A DNA stretch of 64,000 bases from Nothopassalora personata. Taxonomy: Eukaryota; Ascomycota; Dothideomycetes; Mycosphaerellales; Mycosphaerellaceae. The notes below the pieces were generated by a model. That model made no database searches and had not been told where the DNA came from. It was given only the letters and a program-made list of their open reading frames with translations. The stretch covers positions 3,224,001 to 3,288,000 of the forward strand of contig CM066290.1 in the NCBI GenBank assembly GCA_033816765.1, read 5' to 3'. The translations under genes and the position numbers were made by a program. Each line of letters begins with the position of its first letter. Position 1 is the first letter of the stretch. This document shows, piece by piece, positions 19,736 through 34,265 of the stretch.

Positions 19736-22700
19736 GGTTGACTATGCACAACGATAGCAGTCGGACTGGCGAGGGGAATTCGCTCGTGCTGCTGCAACTG
19801 CAATGACTGCAATGACTGCTATGACTGCTATGACCTGGACCTGACCACCACCGCGGAGTAGACCCAGGATTGTTTGAAAGCTTAAGATTACTCCCCTTCA
19901 CCCATGCAACACGCTGTACGGCGCCTGCTTAGGAAGCAATGGCCGCAATTGATGACTCTGTAATGGGCGATGGGCGAAGACTAAGCCTTCATCAGACTTG
20001 GGCGACATCGAGACAGCACACCATGACAGTATTTCGGTCTTCACATAAGACTACCGTAGTGGGGTTCTGGACAGCAGGGCCGACTTCCGGACCTCATCCG
20101 AGTAGGTACTTGCCCGAGGATCAAATCATGTTCGAGACCTTCCTGGAACACGACTCTCTGCTCACGGCGAGTATGGAAATTGCAGACATGTTGAAGCAGC
20201 GATACATGTACATCCCGTTAAGCAAATGACGTTGGTCGCAGGTGGTGATGCGACAAAGCCAGTGTCCTCCACGAGATTGACCACGAGCACATCTTCCCGA
20301 CTGCCGGGAGAAGTTCGAGCCGGATAGCAGCAACCACGAGCAACAGACTCGCTGGTGTTATGCGGACCGGGAAGGCAAGTTCGTGCAGACTTGATGCAGT
20401 CGTCCTTCCAATTGTGCAATCGCCGGCATGCAGCACATCAGCATTGCTTGCTCCCAGCTTCTGGCGAAATATGCCATCATTTTTGTCTGGTCATGGCTTG
20501 ACTCATCTTCCAGATTCCCAGGACGACACCATCATTGAAGCCTCGTATACCTGAGGGCGAAGGAGTCATCCGAGAACACGGTCCGCGCTCACTGAATGTG
20601 CACCTTCCCGTCTTCATGGAAAAGTCTTGATCGTGGCGGGCCATCGATGACGTCCATGCTAAGGACCAGGATCGGCTCAATCAACAATGCACGGACGCTG
20701 TGATGAGAGCGAGTCAGGAGGCAAAAAGCCATCGCTCTCCGCCTATAGAATGGGTTGCACTGTGGGTGTATGAAACGACCCCGGAAGCTCACTGCGCACA
20801 TGATATCTGCGAGCCTTCTTGCAGTACAATCTGCTGACTGTGACTACACCAGAATTCTCCTCTTTGAGCGATAACTTGACCCCACTACGCTGTCGGCACG
20901 GCCAGACTGTCGGAACCTCATCTAAACCTTCAGCATCCGTGCGGAAGCATCAATATCACTATGCGAAAGCATCAATACCACACTGGGCCGTCGAGGGTGT
21001 CGTCGGACTCACGAGACTATCGAAGCACAGCCCACTTACCCTTATCACCACATCGTGGAGTTGAACGTGCCCCGTTGCGTATGAAAACCGACTCAATCGC
21101 GAGTCAGCGAAATTATCAGGACTTGGGGGACCTCACGTGGTGAAGGTCCTTGGGAAGATCTGCTTGCTGTTCCTCGAAGATCTCTTGCAAAGTCTCGGTC
21201 CAAGGGAGCAACAGGAAGGTCTGGACTGCAGTATACGTAAAGGAACCTGCTGAAGCTAAATCGGGGAGCAATCCGACATCCAACTTCATGGCGTACGCAT
21301 CCTTGAGGGTCGAAATGAGCATTGATATCTGCCATATCAATGCATACAAGGCATGCACGTGCGATACCGCTGGCGAGGGTCCAACATTAGAAATGTATCG
21401 TCACGATCGTGCCTACTACATTTGCACCAAAATTTGAGGTCGAAATGACCTAAGGTCAAGTGGCCTGCCCACAATGTCGTTTGAGTCGGTGTAGCTGGGC
21501 GGTAAGATGAAGGTGGATTGCGCTGCAAGTATGCCGTCAGCATCTCTATATCGTACCTGACAGGATCGAGCAGCGCGGCGCCACTGGTCATTCGACACTA
21601 ATAGGATTGTTTATACTTCTCCTGACTGGCGAGAGTTATGCTAACGAACAGCCCAGCACGTCGGGCGCTGGGTGAAACTGGCTTTGAGATGATTGGTTTC
21701 ACGTCTTCTCAGGTTGCTTTGACATGTTTGATATCTCCAACACACAGCAGATAACGTCGTGCACAGGTGCTACGACGAGGCCAGCAGATCGCTATGCTGA
21801 AGTGACATCCCGCGCAGGAGTTGTCGCTGCAAGGAGGGGTACATGTTACTATTTCCTGCAGGAACAAGGCAATCGATCAGGCATAGCAGTGCTGGCATCC
21901 GGATAGTTGCCGTGACCTGGCGACAAGGACAGCCGCATGACAAGGTAATCCGCATGACAAGGATTACCTTGCTATCGCCGTGGTCGTAACCGGTTTATGG
22001 GACAGTGGTTCCGCGTTACCTGTACGGCTACTGCCCAAGTATCGCGGTCAGCATGGCATGGATCCAGTAACCAGTACATGTCCCTTGTCATGACATGGCT
22101 TGGCAGTGATGCAGTCGGGCAGATGGTGATTGAAGCGTAAAGTGACGGACGTTGAAAGATGTTGCGAACGCTAATGGGACCTGACTCAACTATGTTGCAC
22201 CAGCTTACTGCATTGCATAGAGATGTAATTTACACGATGAAATGATGATGGCATGAAATTGAAAAGAATGGTCGAGGGACGCAGAGTGCGATATCGCTTG
22301 TCCACAGATGGAAGTCCGCTAGAAGCTTCTTTCTTGCCAAAATCTAGGGTCAACAGGCGGACCTGAACTTCTTGGCACGGTGCTCCTTGCACAACCACGA
22401 GCAAACCAACTTTCACTGCCGATGCCCCCAGCTGCCAGTCAAGTTCTAATCAAATTCAATCAAATCGAGGTTCGATTGTGAGCACTTTGGGGAGTAAAAA
22501 CTTGGCCATGCGGGCCACTTGCGCGCATCGAGGGTAAAGCCTCTGCGCTCGTATGTCGTTCCCAGCGTACTGTAGAAACATAAGGTAGGAAATTTCGAGA
22601 TGCAAGTTGGAGTGTCTGGATTCATCAGATTCTTCGGCATCTGCCTGGGGGAAGGCGGCCGACTGGAGGGACTTTCACCTGGCCGGTGTGAACCGCCGTG

Positions 22701-25101
22701 GAATCCTTCTAGCGACATTCTGCGGCGCACGATATAGCTTCCGCGGTCTTCGATACAGCTTCGACATCACTCGCCGGCGATGAGCTTCGATCGACTAAAA
22801 CCCGAGAAAGCTTACAGCCACAACGTCGTCTTTCATCCTTGCAGCTGCCGCTGAAAAGACAAGGGATGCTTGACTAGGAGTTCCCGCACCGTGATCAGTC
22901 CGCCATCCTGGGATGTCCAGGTTGACTCGCAGGGTTCTGCCACTAAGGTGTCCAGTCATCACGATCGTACATTCGGAGAAGCAAGCGATAGTGGTAGCAT
23001 CGTCCCATCGTAGAACATTTGCACCCAGGTTGTTATGGTCGACCATTGATGAATAGCAACTGATCCAAGCTCAATGCATGGCTTGCCAGCAACACGACAA
23101 CAGCTTGATTGAGCGTTGTATATAGTTACTAGCCGCTTGCGTGTGAACCGAATCGGTAGTGCCTTGCTCATGCCAAAGCGCGCTGCGGCCTCTAGCTGCT
23201 ACCACCACGGAAGATCAAAGGGACAGATCCAACGACGGCTGAAAGCGCCTCGCGCACACCCATACCCGGTGGCTCTTCCAAGAAGACCGCCTCCCGCTGG
23301 GCTTTGTGCTGGGATCATCCTCACACAGGAGAGGTACGTGCAGCTGCGTGGGTGCTATGGACCGCAATCTCTCGAGTATCATGCACTTGACGTTGCTTGG
23401 AGCCTAGATGAGCTCGTGTATATACTGCACCATCGACCCAACCTGTCGCTTGGGTCATTGGCTTTGACCATCACCTACACGTTCCTTGAAAGAGTCTTAC
23501 CATTCCGTTAATACCTACATTCTTTGTAAAGCATTGATCCATCAACCACTCACGGCCCCATCTCATATAGCTACCCGGATCCAGGGCTAAAGTAATCGTG
23601 CACCACGAGCAGTGCACACTTGGTAATTGCATCTTGCTGGTCAAGATCGCAGCCAGTGGAGGAAGCAGAAGAGTAGACAGGCGAACGGAGCCTGATAGCA
23701 GAAGACCGGAGATCAAGCCAACAGCGGAGCATAATCTGGAGGGCAGCTCTCTGCATAGTAAATTGGAGGACGAGAAGCCCAAATCGTCGACATCAGAGCA
23801 CCGCGTTGTCAAATTGACGCGCTGCCGCTTTTTCGCTGGTGACACGCAGCTGATCATATCGAGCACCGTCAAGCGCATCTCGCGAGACCCCAAAGTCATC
23901 GATCTGAAGAGCAGTCTTTCGACTCGACCAAGACCACCTCGGCGCCTATACATCTCTGTGGTAAGGCAACACACTCCCTCCTAAGCGTTTCGCTTGGCAG
24001 GACGAAACACCACGCCACCAAGCTGTTTCGAGCGGCAATACCCGTTCCTAGAGAGCAAGTGGCAGACCAGACCGGCCTAGACTGCAATCCCGGTCTATTT
24101 CTCGCAATAGTGCTCGACTACCGCGCAGACGGGACAGCTTACTGAGCGTGTACTGTACAAACAACGTGGATCTGTCAGGCCAGAGCGTCCGTGCCTACCA
24201 ACAGGCAGCTGCAGAGCCGTGGAGAATTCGCAGCCTTACAGCAGCGTGACATTCGCCACGAGAGGCGATCAATCAGCGGAGAAGCAGTCGACGAATCGGC
24301 ACGGAGAGGGTGAGAGAGTGAACAAGAATAGCAAAGTCGAACTGCACGACTGTTTGAGACTCGCGCTAGCGGGATCAGCCGCAGCACCAGGGGTTTAGGA
24401 AGGCGCTTCCCGTCAACTCGTTCTTGCTGTGAGCACGAACCATCACCGCGCGACACAGCAAAACCATCACCAGTTTTTGTTTATTCGTCCACGGGCGACT
24501 CGTTGGTGGATAATACTTTGCGCGCGTGGGAATTGACTGCGACGACGGCAACGAGGTACGTTGACATCTCTGTTTCGGACGGCGGACGCGCGTTTTGCGA
24601 CGAACAGAAACTGTCTTCTCCTTTTCCTCCGCCGACACGCGCATTCGCCATCAGCCATCAGCGGGCATGTACACACTGCTACACACTACCACCACCAGCA
24701 CCATCGCACCTGCCCGAGTCCCCAGCGAACACGTATCGGCACCTGCCGCGCCCGAGTCGTCCCTGACATTATTGATTGCAGTGTTGTCTTCCCGCAAGAG
24801 CGACGCCGGTGCCTTCGCCAGGTGCACGACCTCCCGAGACTTGAGCTCCGAACAGACCATCTCGGGCCAGCGCTCGAGCCAATCCACCGCCGCACGCATA
24901 CCTCGCCGCGCATCGCGAGTGCGTACCTAGGTACACACCCAGGCGACGAGCCTTGGAGACTTATACACTGCTGTCTCGATAGCATCGCGCTGCGGGTAGG
25001 CTTCGACTCAGAAATTTCCTGTCATCAAGTCAGTCAATCTACGCTTCGGTACATCCACACATACATACACGCATCTCGAGTAACACTCGGGGCCGCGGTA
25101 C
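19736..25101. other. Long interval without recognisable genes
   Basis: Over 5.3 kb separate RIB3 from the zinc-finger gene. Many ORFs of 60-170 codons exist on both strands, but none shows a family motif or a supported multi-exon structure. The most coding-like are a minus-strand stretch at 21116-21358 (PDLASAGSFTYTAVQTFLLL) and a plus-strand one at 19939-20229 (RYLPEDQIMFETFLEHDSLL); neither is recognised. From about 24450 the sequence turns C/A-rich and looks like the long leader and promoter of the gene at 25102. No tRNA or clear transposon ends were found. Confidence 0.45.
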
Positions 25102-26794
<1,693 letters not shown>

Positions 26795-27660
26795 GATGGT
26801 GATGTTGCAACCGCCCCTTCCTCTTCCGGCAGAGGGACAGAAACCGTTGTTCCCCTCAACACGACACAGGAATACCAGCAACCCTGAAGGCTGGTAACGA
26901 CCAACTCGAAATTGCGTTTTAATCGTCATGGCTGGCGTTTTTCGGACTGGCAGATACCCCAAGAGATTCAGTTCACGGTTCGTTCGGGGGCTTTCGGCGT
27001 CCAAGCAGGCCGACTTCATGCGGCTTTTCATCGTCTCTCTACTCGACTGTCGATACGCTTCGTTCAGCTTTTCCTTTGTCACTGGACCGATGGGGCTCCA
27101 CAGACGCCTTACTGCAGGCCCTCTAATTTCTCGTTTTGCTTTCTGGCTGGCGCATCACAATCGGGATTCTCGTTCGAGAATGGCTTTCGCGTCTTTCATT
27201 AATGAGTGTACGACGAGTGTAATATATCAGCGAGGCGGGTGAATGCACTGCTGCGGCCATTTGGGGAGGGGCATCGGGGTCACTGGAGATCCTGGTATGC
27301 TGTGAGTAGATGGGTAATATTGGTCGCAGCGCATCACTGCCAAAATGGAGCGAAAACTTGCTTTTAGCGCGCAAGAATGGGTAAGCCGAGCATGCTTCGG
27401 CTCTGGTGTAGTGGCGCATCATCTTGGAATGGGAGGGACAGAATGGGGCTTCATGGCTGCTACTTGAAGCTTCGTGGACAAGTGAGGAATTGGTATCATA
27501 TGTCAGAGTAGAGTAATGTATTTTGCACCAATGTTGATCTAGTAATGTGCGTCGATGCGTCTCAAAAAGGTTCGTTAGACACGGTGTTATGAGCTGAAGC
27601 AATAACATCGACGGGTGTGCTCAACGATGCCATATCCTGGTGACAATTACCAGTGCATAG
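26795..27660. other. Intergenic region between convergent genes
   Basis: The interval contains the 3' flanks of the zinc-finger gene (plus) and the protease-fusion gene (minus). Open frames here are short and have no coding character. No repeat was noticed. Confidence 0.5.
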
Positions 27661-30600
27661 TTAAGTACATTGCACTTCCCGTGCCCTCACAGGACTCGAC
27701 GAGGGCGGTATCGGCACGCCTCCAACTTCGGCCTCACCAATCCTCATCCTACTAATCGCATCGGCGAGCATAGCCTTCCTCTCGCTACTACTGCTGCTGC
27801 TACTCGGTCGACTCCTCTCCACTTCCACTTCCGTCACAGCCGGCAGCACTACCTCTTGTGCTCCCAGCGTCCGCTTGATATCTTCCAGCAACAGGTCCAT
27901 CGGACAAATATACGTCTGCCCCGTCCTCGAGGCCAGAACGTGACCGCAAACTTTCCCATCCGAACTATCAATCACCCAAGCTCCTGAATCGCCTCCCGTG
28001 CCGAACGTCCCTGCGATCGTCCACGAGGCGGAGTATGTGCTCCTCCCGTGGATCTTGACCGGGACCATGGTGGGCGACAGTGTTCCGTGGCCGAGGCCGG
28101 AGGTGCGGCCTAGACAGTGGACTGTTTTGCAGGCTAGGTGGGTGCTGGATTGGAAAGAGGTGGGGAGGCAGTTCCCTTTGCGGTCAGAGTTGGCGGAGCA
28201 GAATTTTTGGGCGCCGGTTATGATGTTGAAGGGGTGGGTGCGTGGGGGGAGGAGCTCGAAGAGGGCCCAGTCGATTTCTTGGGGGAGGGATTGGGAGACG
28301 CTTTTGAAGCCGCCTTCGTGGGATTTGGCGGTGCGGCGGAGGCCGGAGGAGGCGTGGACTTGGCCGAGTTTGAAGGAGAGGAGGTGGTCTGTGGCATGCG
28401 GTGTTAGGAGGAGGTGGTCGGGAGGTTGTGGGACGTGAAGTGGAGGTTATGGTATCGTGAAGTTCGGGCGCACTTACCTTCGTCTATACCAGAGTCTTCG
28501 TCGTCTTCGTCTTCTTCGGCATGTAGATCACAGTCGATGGCGTCGTCAAGCGCTGGCTGTGTGATGGCAATTTCGTCCATATCTCCAGGAGTGATGCCTG
28601 GACAGTCTCCGTCGGTGTCTATGGACACTAGTTAGCACAGCTCACCAATGAAGTGGCTCAGCGACCCGCGACCAGTCGATAGAGGGAAAGCCCGACGCAA
28701 ATGGACCAATGTAGGGATAGAGTCACACGCTTGACCAGGACCAATGACCAACGTGCTAAACAAAATTCATCCCAGGGGTATCACAAACTACGTACCGTTC
28801 AACGCCAAAGGCTCGTCATCTATGGTAGATGCCGGCCGCACCGTACTTAGGTCGTCCTCATCAGAAAGTTCTCCATCGTCTGAACCACCCAGGCTAGACG
28901 TCTCTGATTCGTCGTCAGCGCCGTCTTCGGCGTCTTCTTCTTGTTCGTCCTCTATGACTTCTTCGGGCTCAAGCATATGATGTACGCTCATGCCGTATAT
29001 GGTTCCGTCCACGACAACAAGGCCTCCGAAAGATGCCGGAGGTAAGTGTTCGTCATATCGGTATGATCCGATGGATGCACCGCATACCGGCTGCTGTTGA
29101 TACTCGCCATTTGCCGCTTTCGCAACATCTGGGTCTCGCCAGGGTGCCACGCTTCTCGAAGCTTTGCTAGCACGATCTCGTCTCGACCGTCTGCAGCGGC
29201 GGACAACATCTTGCTTCACCCGGATATCCAGTCTGTTCTTGTCGATCTTGAGGTGTCGCTTCAGGACATGCTTCGCCTTGGCCATCGATGCACACTTCTC
29301 ACAGGTGACAATGACAGTGGGCTTGGTGGTGTCGGGCGTCTCACCGTAGGAGACGAGATTGATGGAGCTGGACTCTTTGGTGGGCAAGGTCTTCTGCATG
29401 AGGTTCACGACCTGCGACACGATGTGTTCCTGGAAGTAGTCCCACGCTGCAGGTGGGACCGGGACAGTGCTGAATTCGTAGCGCTTTGGACGGTGGGGTT
29501 TCTCTCGAAGCCCGTCAATGCTACGTCGCTGCTCGAGATGCTGCACATACTGTTTCGTTCTTGCCTTCTCCTTGAAGGCCTGACATTCGCGCCACTTTTG
29601 CTGTATAAGAGTAACTCGTCGTTTGAAGTCTTTAAAGGATGTCGACGATGCTGTGAAATGGCAGTTTCCCTTGATCTGATTACCAGCATCTACGATTTGT
29701 TTCCTGACTTCGTGGAAGGTCGGAGTGGGCGACAAGTGACTTGCTCGCGATGGTTGCCTGGAAATTGGCAGCTCATTGTTTGAACCCACACCGGCAGAAG
29801 ACAACCGAGCCAGAGCAGCAGCAGGAGGTACTGGTGCGGTGTAATGTCTTTGCGGTGCCTGAGGCGGAGTAGCAATGGGCTCACTCGGATCGGTTTGTGC
29901 TCGTGCCAGGGAGCTTGACTCGGAGATGCGGCGTCTTTGGCGTCGAGACCGAGCGCTCGACATTGTCGGAGCCGGCGAGTTCGGGGCAGACATGAGCTCC
30001 GATACTGGTATCAGTTCTGTGGACGAGCCGACATCGTCCAGCAAGCAACAGCGTTTCAAGAACTGTAGGAGTATGCCATAGATGCCCTCGACCGTGAGCC
30101 TGGAGTTGTCGGGATCGTCCGACAATCGTAAGCAAGTCTCGACTGCACGCTGGTAAGCGGATCCGCACTTGGCTCCGAGCTTCGGTATCCAGAGCTTTTC
30201 AAGTCGCAACTTGAAGTCAGGTATGGTGTACTTTGACTTGTACAGCTCGCTGATGGGAGTCCACAAACCGATCTCGAGGAGAACCAGACCGAGTCCATAC
30301 AGGTCGAACTTGAGATCGACCGCAAACTCTCTGCTCTCCTTATTCGATTCATCGTGAGGATGTCTATAGATATTGAAGATGGGCTCTCGTCGAACGCCTT
30401 CGACGGTAGATTTCGAAAAGACGTCGAACGAGGCCCAGAGTGGTGACCTGAGGTGGTCAAGCCGAGCTGCATCCGAATCGCTTGTGCTCGTTGTGAAGAT
30501 GATGCTGCTACTGTTGATGTTGCCATGCACTATCTGACGGGCATGCAGCGAGTGCAGCTGTTCAGTCAGACGCAATGCCATTCGAAAGCGATGCTCCAAA

Positions 30601-31757
30601 GCTGGTGGAGGTGCTTCTGGCGCCTGGCTTTGAGTCCGGTTAGACTTCTGCACAAGCTTCAGAAGGCTCGAAGGCATCAGAGTTTGCATTGCCCTCTGCG
30701 TATGGACTTTGTTCAAGATCGAGTAGGGCAGGTCATAGACCAGCCCGATGCGCGGCTGTTGGATATCTTCAAAATAGCCGAGCAAGCTTAGATTGGTTTG
30801 CGACTCTGCGCGCATAGGTTGTAAGAATTGCGCCAAGGCCTCCAGTCGCTGCAATGGCGGAGGCACTCCAGTCTCGCGATAGGTCGAATCATAGTTGGCG
30901 TACTCGATCAGGACTGGGACTTCGGGGGCTGGACTACCTGTTGCTTGTACAACGCTCTCGGGGGCTTTATTTCTCAAAAGGAGCGCGATCATTCGTGTCG
31001 TGGAGGGAACTCCAATCGCTTCATACGGCGGTGGACCTTCATTGGGAATCAGCAGTGCCGAAGATTCGATACGAGCAGGAAGGCTAGCATAGGGCGACAA
31101 GACTGGTCGTTCGAAGGGAGGCGGGTTCACTAGTGTCGTCGCAGATGCAGCAATGCTGGGCTCATACGTCGCTCTCTCGTGCAAAGCCTTTCGCGGTATC
31201 ATCTTCCGCTTGGAACTGCCACTTGAAGCTTCCACAGCTGCAGCAGCCTCCTCGGTCATGGGATCTTCGAATTTGGGATGCTCGCCACGAGCGATCGCTC
31301 TTCTCGACATGGAAAGATCGTAGAGCGTGTCGATGCTCGTCGTCAAGTCCTTCAGTAGGTCTTCATATCGTGCCTCGTCAAAGGGAGCTGGCTCTGCGGT
31401 GATGAGCTCTCCCGCTTTCCTGAGTGGCAAGCTCGCCGATTTGATGGATTCGGATTCGATGAGCACTTCTTGGATGTTGTGCATCACACTCGTGACGGTC
31501 TCTGTGAGGCCAGCTTTGGCGACCTCCTCGTCGATGTCGCCGTCTGGGCCTTTCTCCTGGTCGCTCCACTCCAGACCCCACGTGACCAAGCGGTCCTTCT
31601 GAATCCGGAATTTCCGGTGCATAGGCGCATGTTGAGCACTGTTGTTCGACTGCACTTGCAGACTGGTGAGGGCATTTTTCTTAGCATCTGAGTACAGCTT
31701 CGTCAAGCGACTTTGTCGGAATTGCGCTATATGCGCAGGTCGGTATCCTCCTTCCAT
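27661..31757 (-). CDS. HeLo-like / pseudokinase / trypsin-like protease fusion
   Basis: Exons 31757-28796, 28618-28478 and 28388-27661 encode 1276 aa; the introns of 176 and 89 nt keep frame. Residues about 45-150 (KFRIQKDRLVTWGLEWSD, then long helices) resemble the N-terminal HeLo-like domain of fungal prion-inhibition and cell-death proteins. Residues about 270-580 have a protein-kinase-like fold. The catalytic loop reads HGNI (411-414) instead of HRD, no ATP-binding Lys is evident, and the later block is FDLYGLGLVLLEIG, so it is probably a pseudokinase. After a disordered linker comes a trypsin-like (PA clan) domain with CGASIG and SVHHML (His926 or His927), EIDWALFELL (Asp1074) and GTGGDSGAWVID (Ser1169). 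The triad is complete. Long acidic runs interrupt the protease domain. The HeLo call is the least certain part. Confidence 0.8.
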
Positions 31758-32488
31758 GACGTCCAGCCAGACGCATAGAACTAGTCAACCTCAAGCTGCC
31801 GGCTTCCACAGTATATATTGTCGCTACTCCGGATGGCGCGCGCTACAATGGCGACGGTGAGGTTGTCTGTGGAAAATGGACTTCATCGTTGTTGCCTTTG
31901 ACACTGATTCAAGGTTCGCGGTCGGTGTGATTTGGCTGAGATTGCTGAAGCCTGCCCCGAATGTCGTTGCCTGGAAGCCCAGTGCACTAGAACTATCTTC
32001 TCAGCCACAAATTCAGGGTCACGCCCGAAGCTCCTTGGCTCCCTCTCGTTCTCGGTACGGCATGTTCAAGACACGATTTTTCAAACGCTTCACATACAAC
32101 AATGGCTCGTGCCGTCGTGAACCTCGGAACTGCTGCGCAGAGTATGATAGGGGACACGGCCTGCCGTTGTTATGCTAGACGATCGTGATAGAGAGGACAA
32201 AGTCCACTGTCTACTACGCTTTGGTACAGAATCCAGCTGCCTGTCCATTGAACTCCACATCCACCGTCAGCTGCTACATATAGCAAGTTTCTGCATGTAT
32301 CTGTGCCTGGTGGAAAGGGACAGTCGAGGATATCCCTATGATATCAGGCTTCGAAGTTGACAAAAACTTGTAATTTGTTGGCGCCTTGCCACATCGACCT
32401 TGACGACCTGTAAGGCAGTACACAATGCATCCATTCTAACTCCGACTGTGGTTCCGCTCATTGACACTGGGTTGCTATTGCTCATTCC
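31758..32488. other. Intergenic region
   Basis: The interval separates the start of the protease-fusion gene (minus) from the vma11 stop (minus). It probably contains the promoter of the former. Short plus-strand ORFs here lack coding features. Confidence 0.5.
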
Positions 32489-33349
32489 TCAACCTGAAGC
32501 TCTTGTGTTCATGATAAGAGCCACGATCAGCCTGGAGTCGCCAAGTTAGCACCAAGACCACATCTATGCCATCAGTAGTAACCCACCCATAAAGACCCAG
32601 CACTTCGCCGAAAATGAGTATAAGTACCATGCCGACGAAAATGCGCGACTGCTGCATGTACGCGCGTACTCCCTATACACTTCCTGTTAGCCTGCCGACC
32701 TTTTCGCATCTTCACTCTGCACTTGAATTGCCGGACACCGCTCTGCGCCTCGCGCCCACTTCGTTGACTGATATGTAGCAGCGCGCAAGCTCGTGCCGCG
32801 TCAGCTCGTACGAGAGCAGAGTGTGTCCGGAAGTCCTTGTGCTCTTCGTGGCAGTTCCACGTACCGCGTCTCCCACCACTCCTATTGCGTATCCTGCCGC
32901 TAAGCCAGTAAGGCCGACTGAGAGGCCACATGCAAGATGCATACAGCCGTTGAACAAGCTGTACTCCATCTCTGGCGGCGGCTTCATGCTTCCTGCTATA
33001 AGCACCGCCACTACCAGTGCATAGACAGCGATGATACCAGACATGACGACCGGGATCAAAGACTGCAGAGGTGATCAGTCTGCTATGCCCACTTCTTTGC
33101 TGCTCCTGCATCCTTCTTACCTTCATGATCAGATCAGGTCTGAAGGTTCCAACGTTCGCAATACCAATGCCAGACTTGGCTGTGCCATATGCTGCTCCCA
33201 TGCCTGTACAACGCCTTAGCCATCCTCCCACATGTCGAAAACTATCGGTTCTCCAAACAATCGTGCGTACATCCAAATATCATGGCAAATGCGATGCCCC
33301 CCATGCCCAAGAAGGGCGCGAACTTGGGGGTGAGCTCGGCGGACGCCAT
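32489..33349 (-). CDS. vma11: V-ATPase proteolipid subunit c' (Vma11)
   Basis: This is a membrane rotor subunit of the vacuolar proton ATPase, an isoform found in fungi. Five exons, 33349-33271, 33203-33121, 33062-32865, 32672-32587 and 32531-32489, encode 162 aa. All four introns have GT/AG ends and keep frame. It has four hydrophobic helices, with [20 protein letters not shown] in the first half and [20 protein letters not shown] in the second. [20 protein letters not shown] carries the proton-binding Glu in helix 4. The strings [20 protein letters not shown] and [18 protein letters not shown] fit Vma11 better than Vma3. Dense introns in such a short gene are notable. It is divergent from rom2. 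Confidence 0.95.
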
Positions 33350-33621
33350 CGTGGGCGGCTAGTCGTGTGGCGGTTCGTGTGCAGGTGGTCGAGGAATCGT
33401 GGAGGATGGTCGGAGAGTGCGGCAGATGATGGTGGTTACAGTACTGGGTGGTGGTGATTTGCAATGACATAGATGTTCGCATCGACCATGTAGCTCGGGC
33501 CACTAGCGCCTTTTGGTCACAGACAAGCCGAGCGGAGGGCAGATCAGGCTGGTGGTTGCGTGGGAGGAGAGACGACGGCCGAGCAGGAGAATGCCTTCTA
33601 CTCGTCCGCAGTCACATTATT

Positions 33622-33741
33622 CACAGCACAGCACAGCACAGCACAGCACAGCACAGCACAGCACAGCACAGCACAGCACAGCACAGCACAGCACAGCACA
33701 GCACAGCACAGCACAGCACAGCACAGCACAGCACAGCACAG
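33622..33741. repeat. (CACAG)24 microsatellite
   Basis: There are 24 perfect copies of the pentamer CACAG (120 bp), read directly. Because five is not a multiple of three, the array is open in several frames and yields meaningless STAQH-type and AVLCC-type ORFs. It lies between divergent promoters and is expected to vary in length between strains. Confidence 0.97.
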
Positions 33742-34070
33742 CACTGTACTGTGCACAACAACTTGACCACGCTGCTCCTCCGTCCCGCTCATACGCCGGA
33801 CAAACCACGGGCGGACGATAGTTCTACTTGGGCTGCGCAGAACCGAGAAGGGCGAGACACCGCTGCTCGTCGGGGCCATTGCTCCACCAGAAACAAGCCC
33901 AAGGCCAGCACGAGAGCCAAGCCTAACTACACCCGCCCGCCGCCGCCACCACCAACACCGACGCACACCCTCTACTGCGCTGCCAGCGAGTGCGCGCCTG
34001 ACTGCCAGAGCACAAACGTGGCTCGCGGCGGAACTCGTTCAGTGGGCTGGCCCGGGCGACGCTGAAGAGC

Positions 34071-34114
34071 ACGGTCACGGTCACGGTCACGGCCACGGCC
34101 ACGGCCACGGCCAC
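34071..34114. repeat. ACGGTC/ACGGCC hexamer array
   Basis: About seven tandem hexamers, first ACGGTC three times and then ACGGCC four times, lie about 150 bp upstream of the rom2 start. The switch of one base within the array suggests a point change that spread by slippage. Confidence 0.85.
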
Positions 34115-34265
34115 ACGGAAGCAGTGGAGAGCAGCAACTGGCAGTCCAAGTAGGTAGTCAGACACACAGACAGAGGGAGAGCACACAACACCGCGCACGC
34201 CCGGATGTCTGGCGGGCTCCGTGGACGCCAACGACTCGCCACCGCTCGACCTGCACCGCCGCAGC

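Larger units (their letters stand above)
33350..34265. promoter_or_regulatory. Shared divergent promoter region of vma11 and rom2
   Basis: This 916-bp region separates the two divergent ATGs and must hold both promoters and leaders. Its centre carries the (CACAG)24 tract and, nearer rom2, a CGGTCA/CGGCCA hexamer array. No gene is supported inside it; the long ORFs are by-products of the repeats. Confidence 0.6.

Noticed and set aside
33448..34065. Long ORFs through the CACAG array (STAQH and AVLCC repeats)
   Set aside because: Pure by-products of a perfect pentamer microsatellite in a promoter region.
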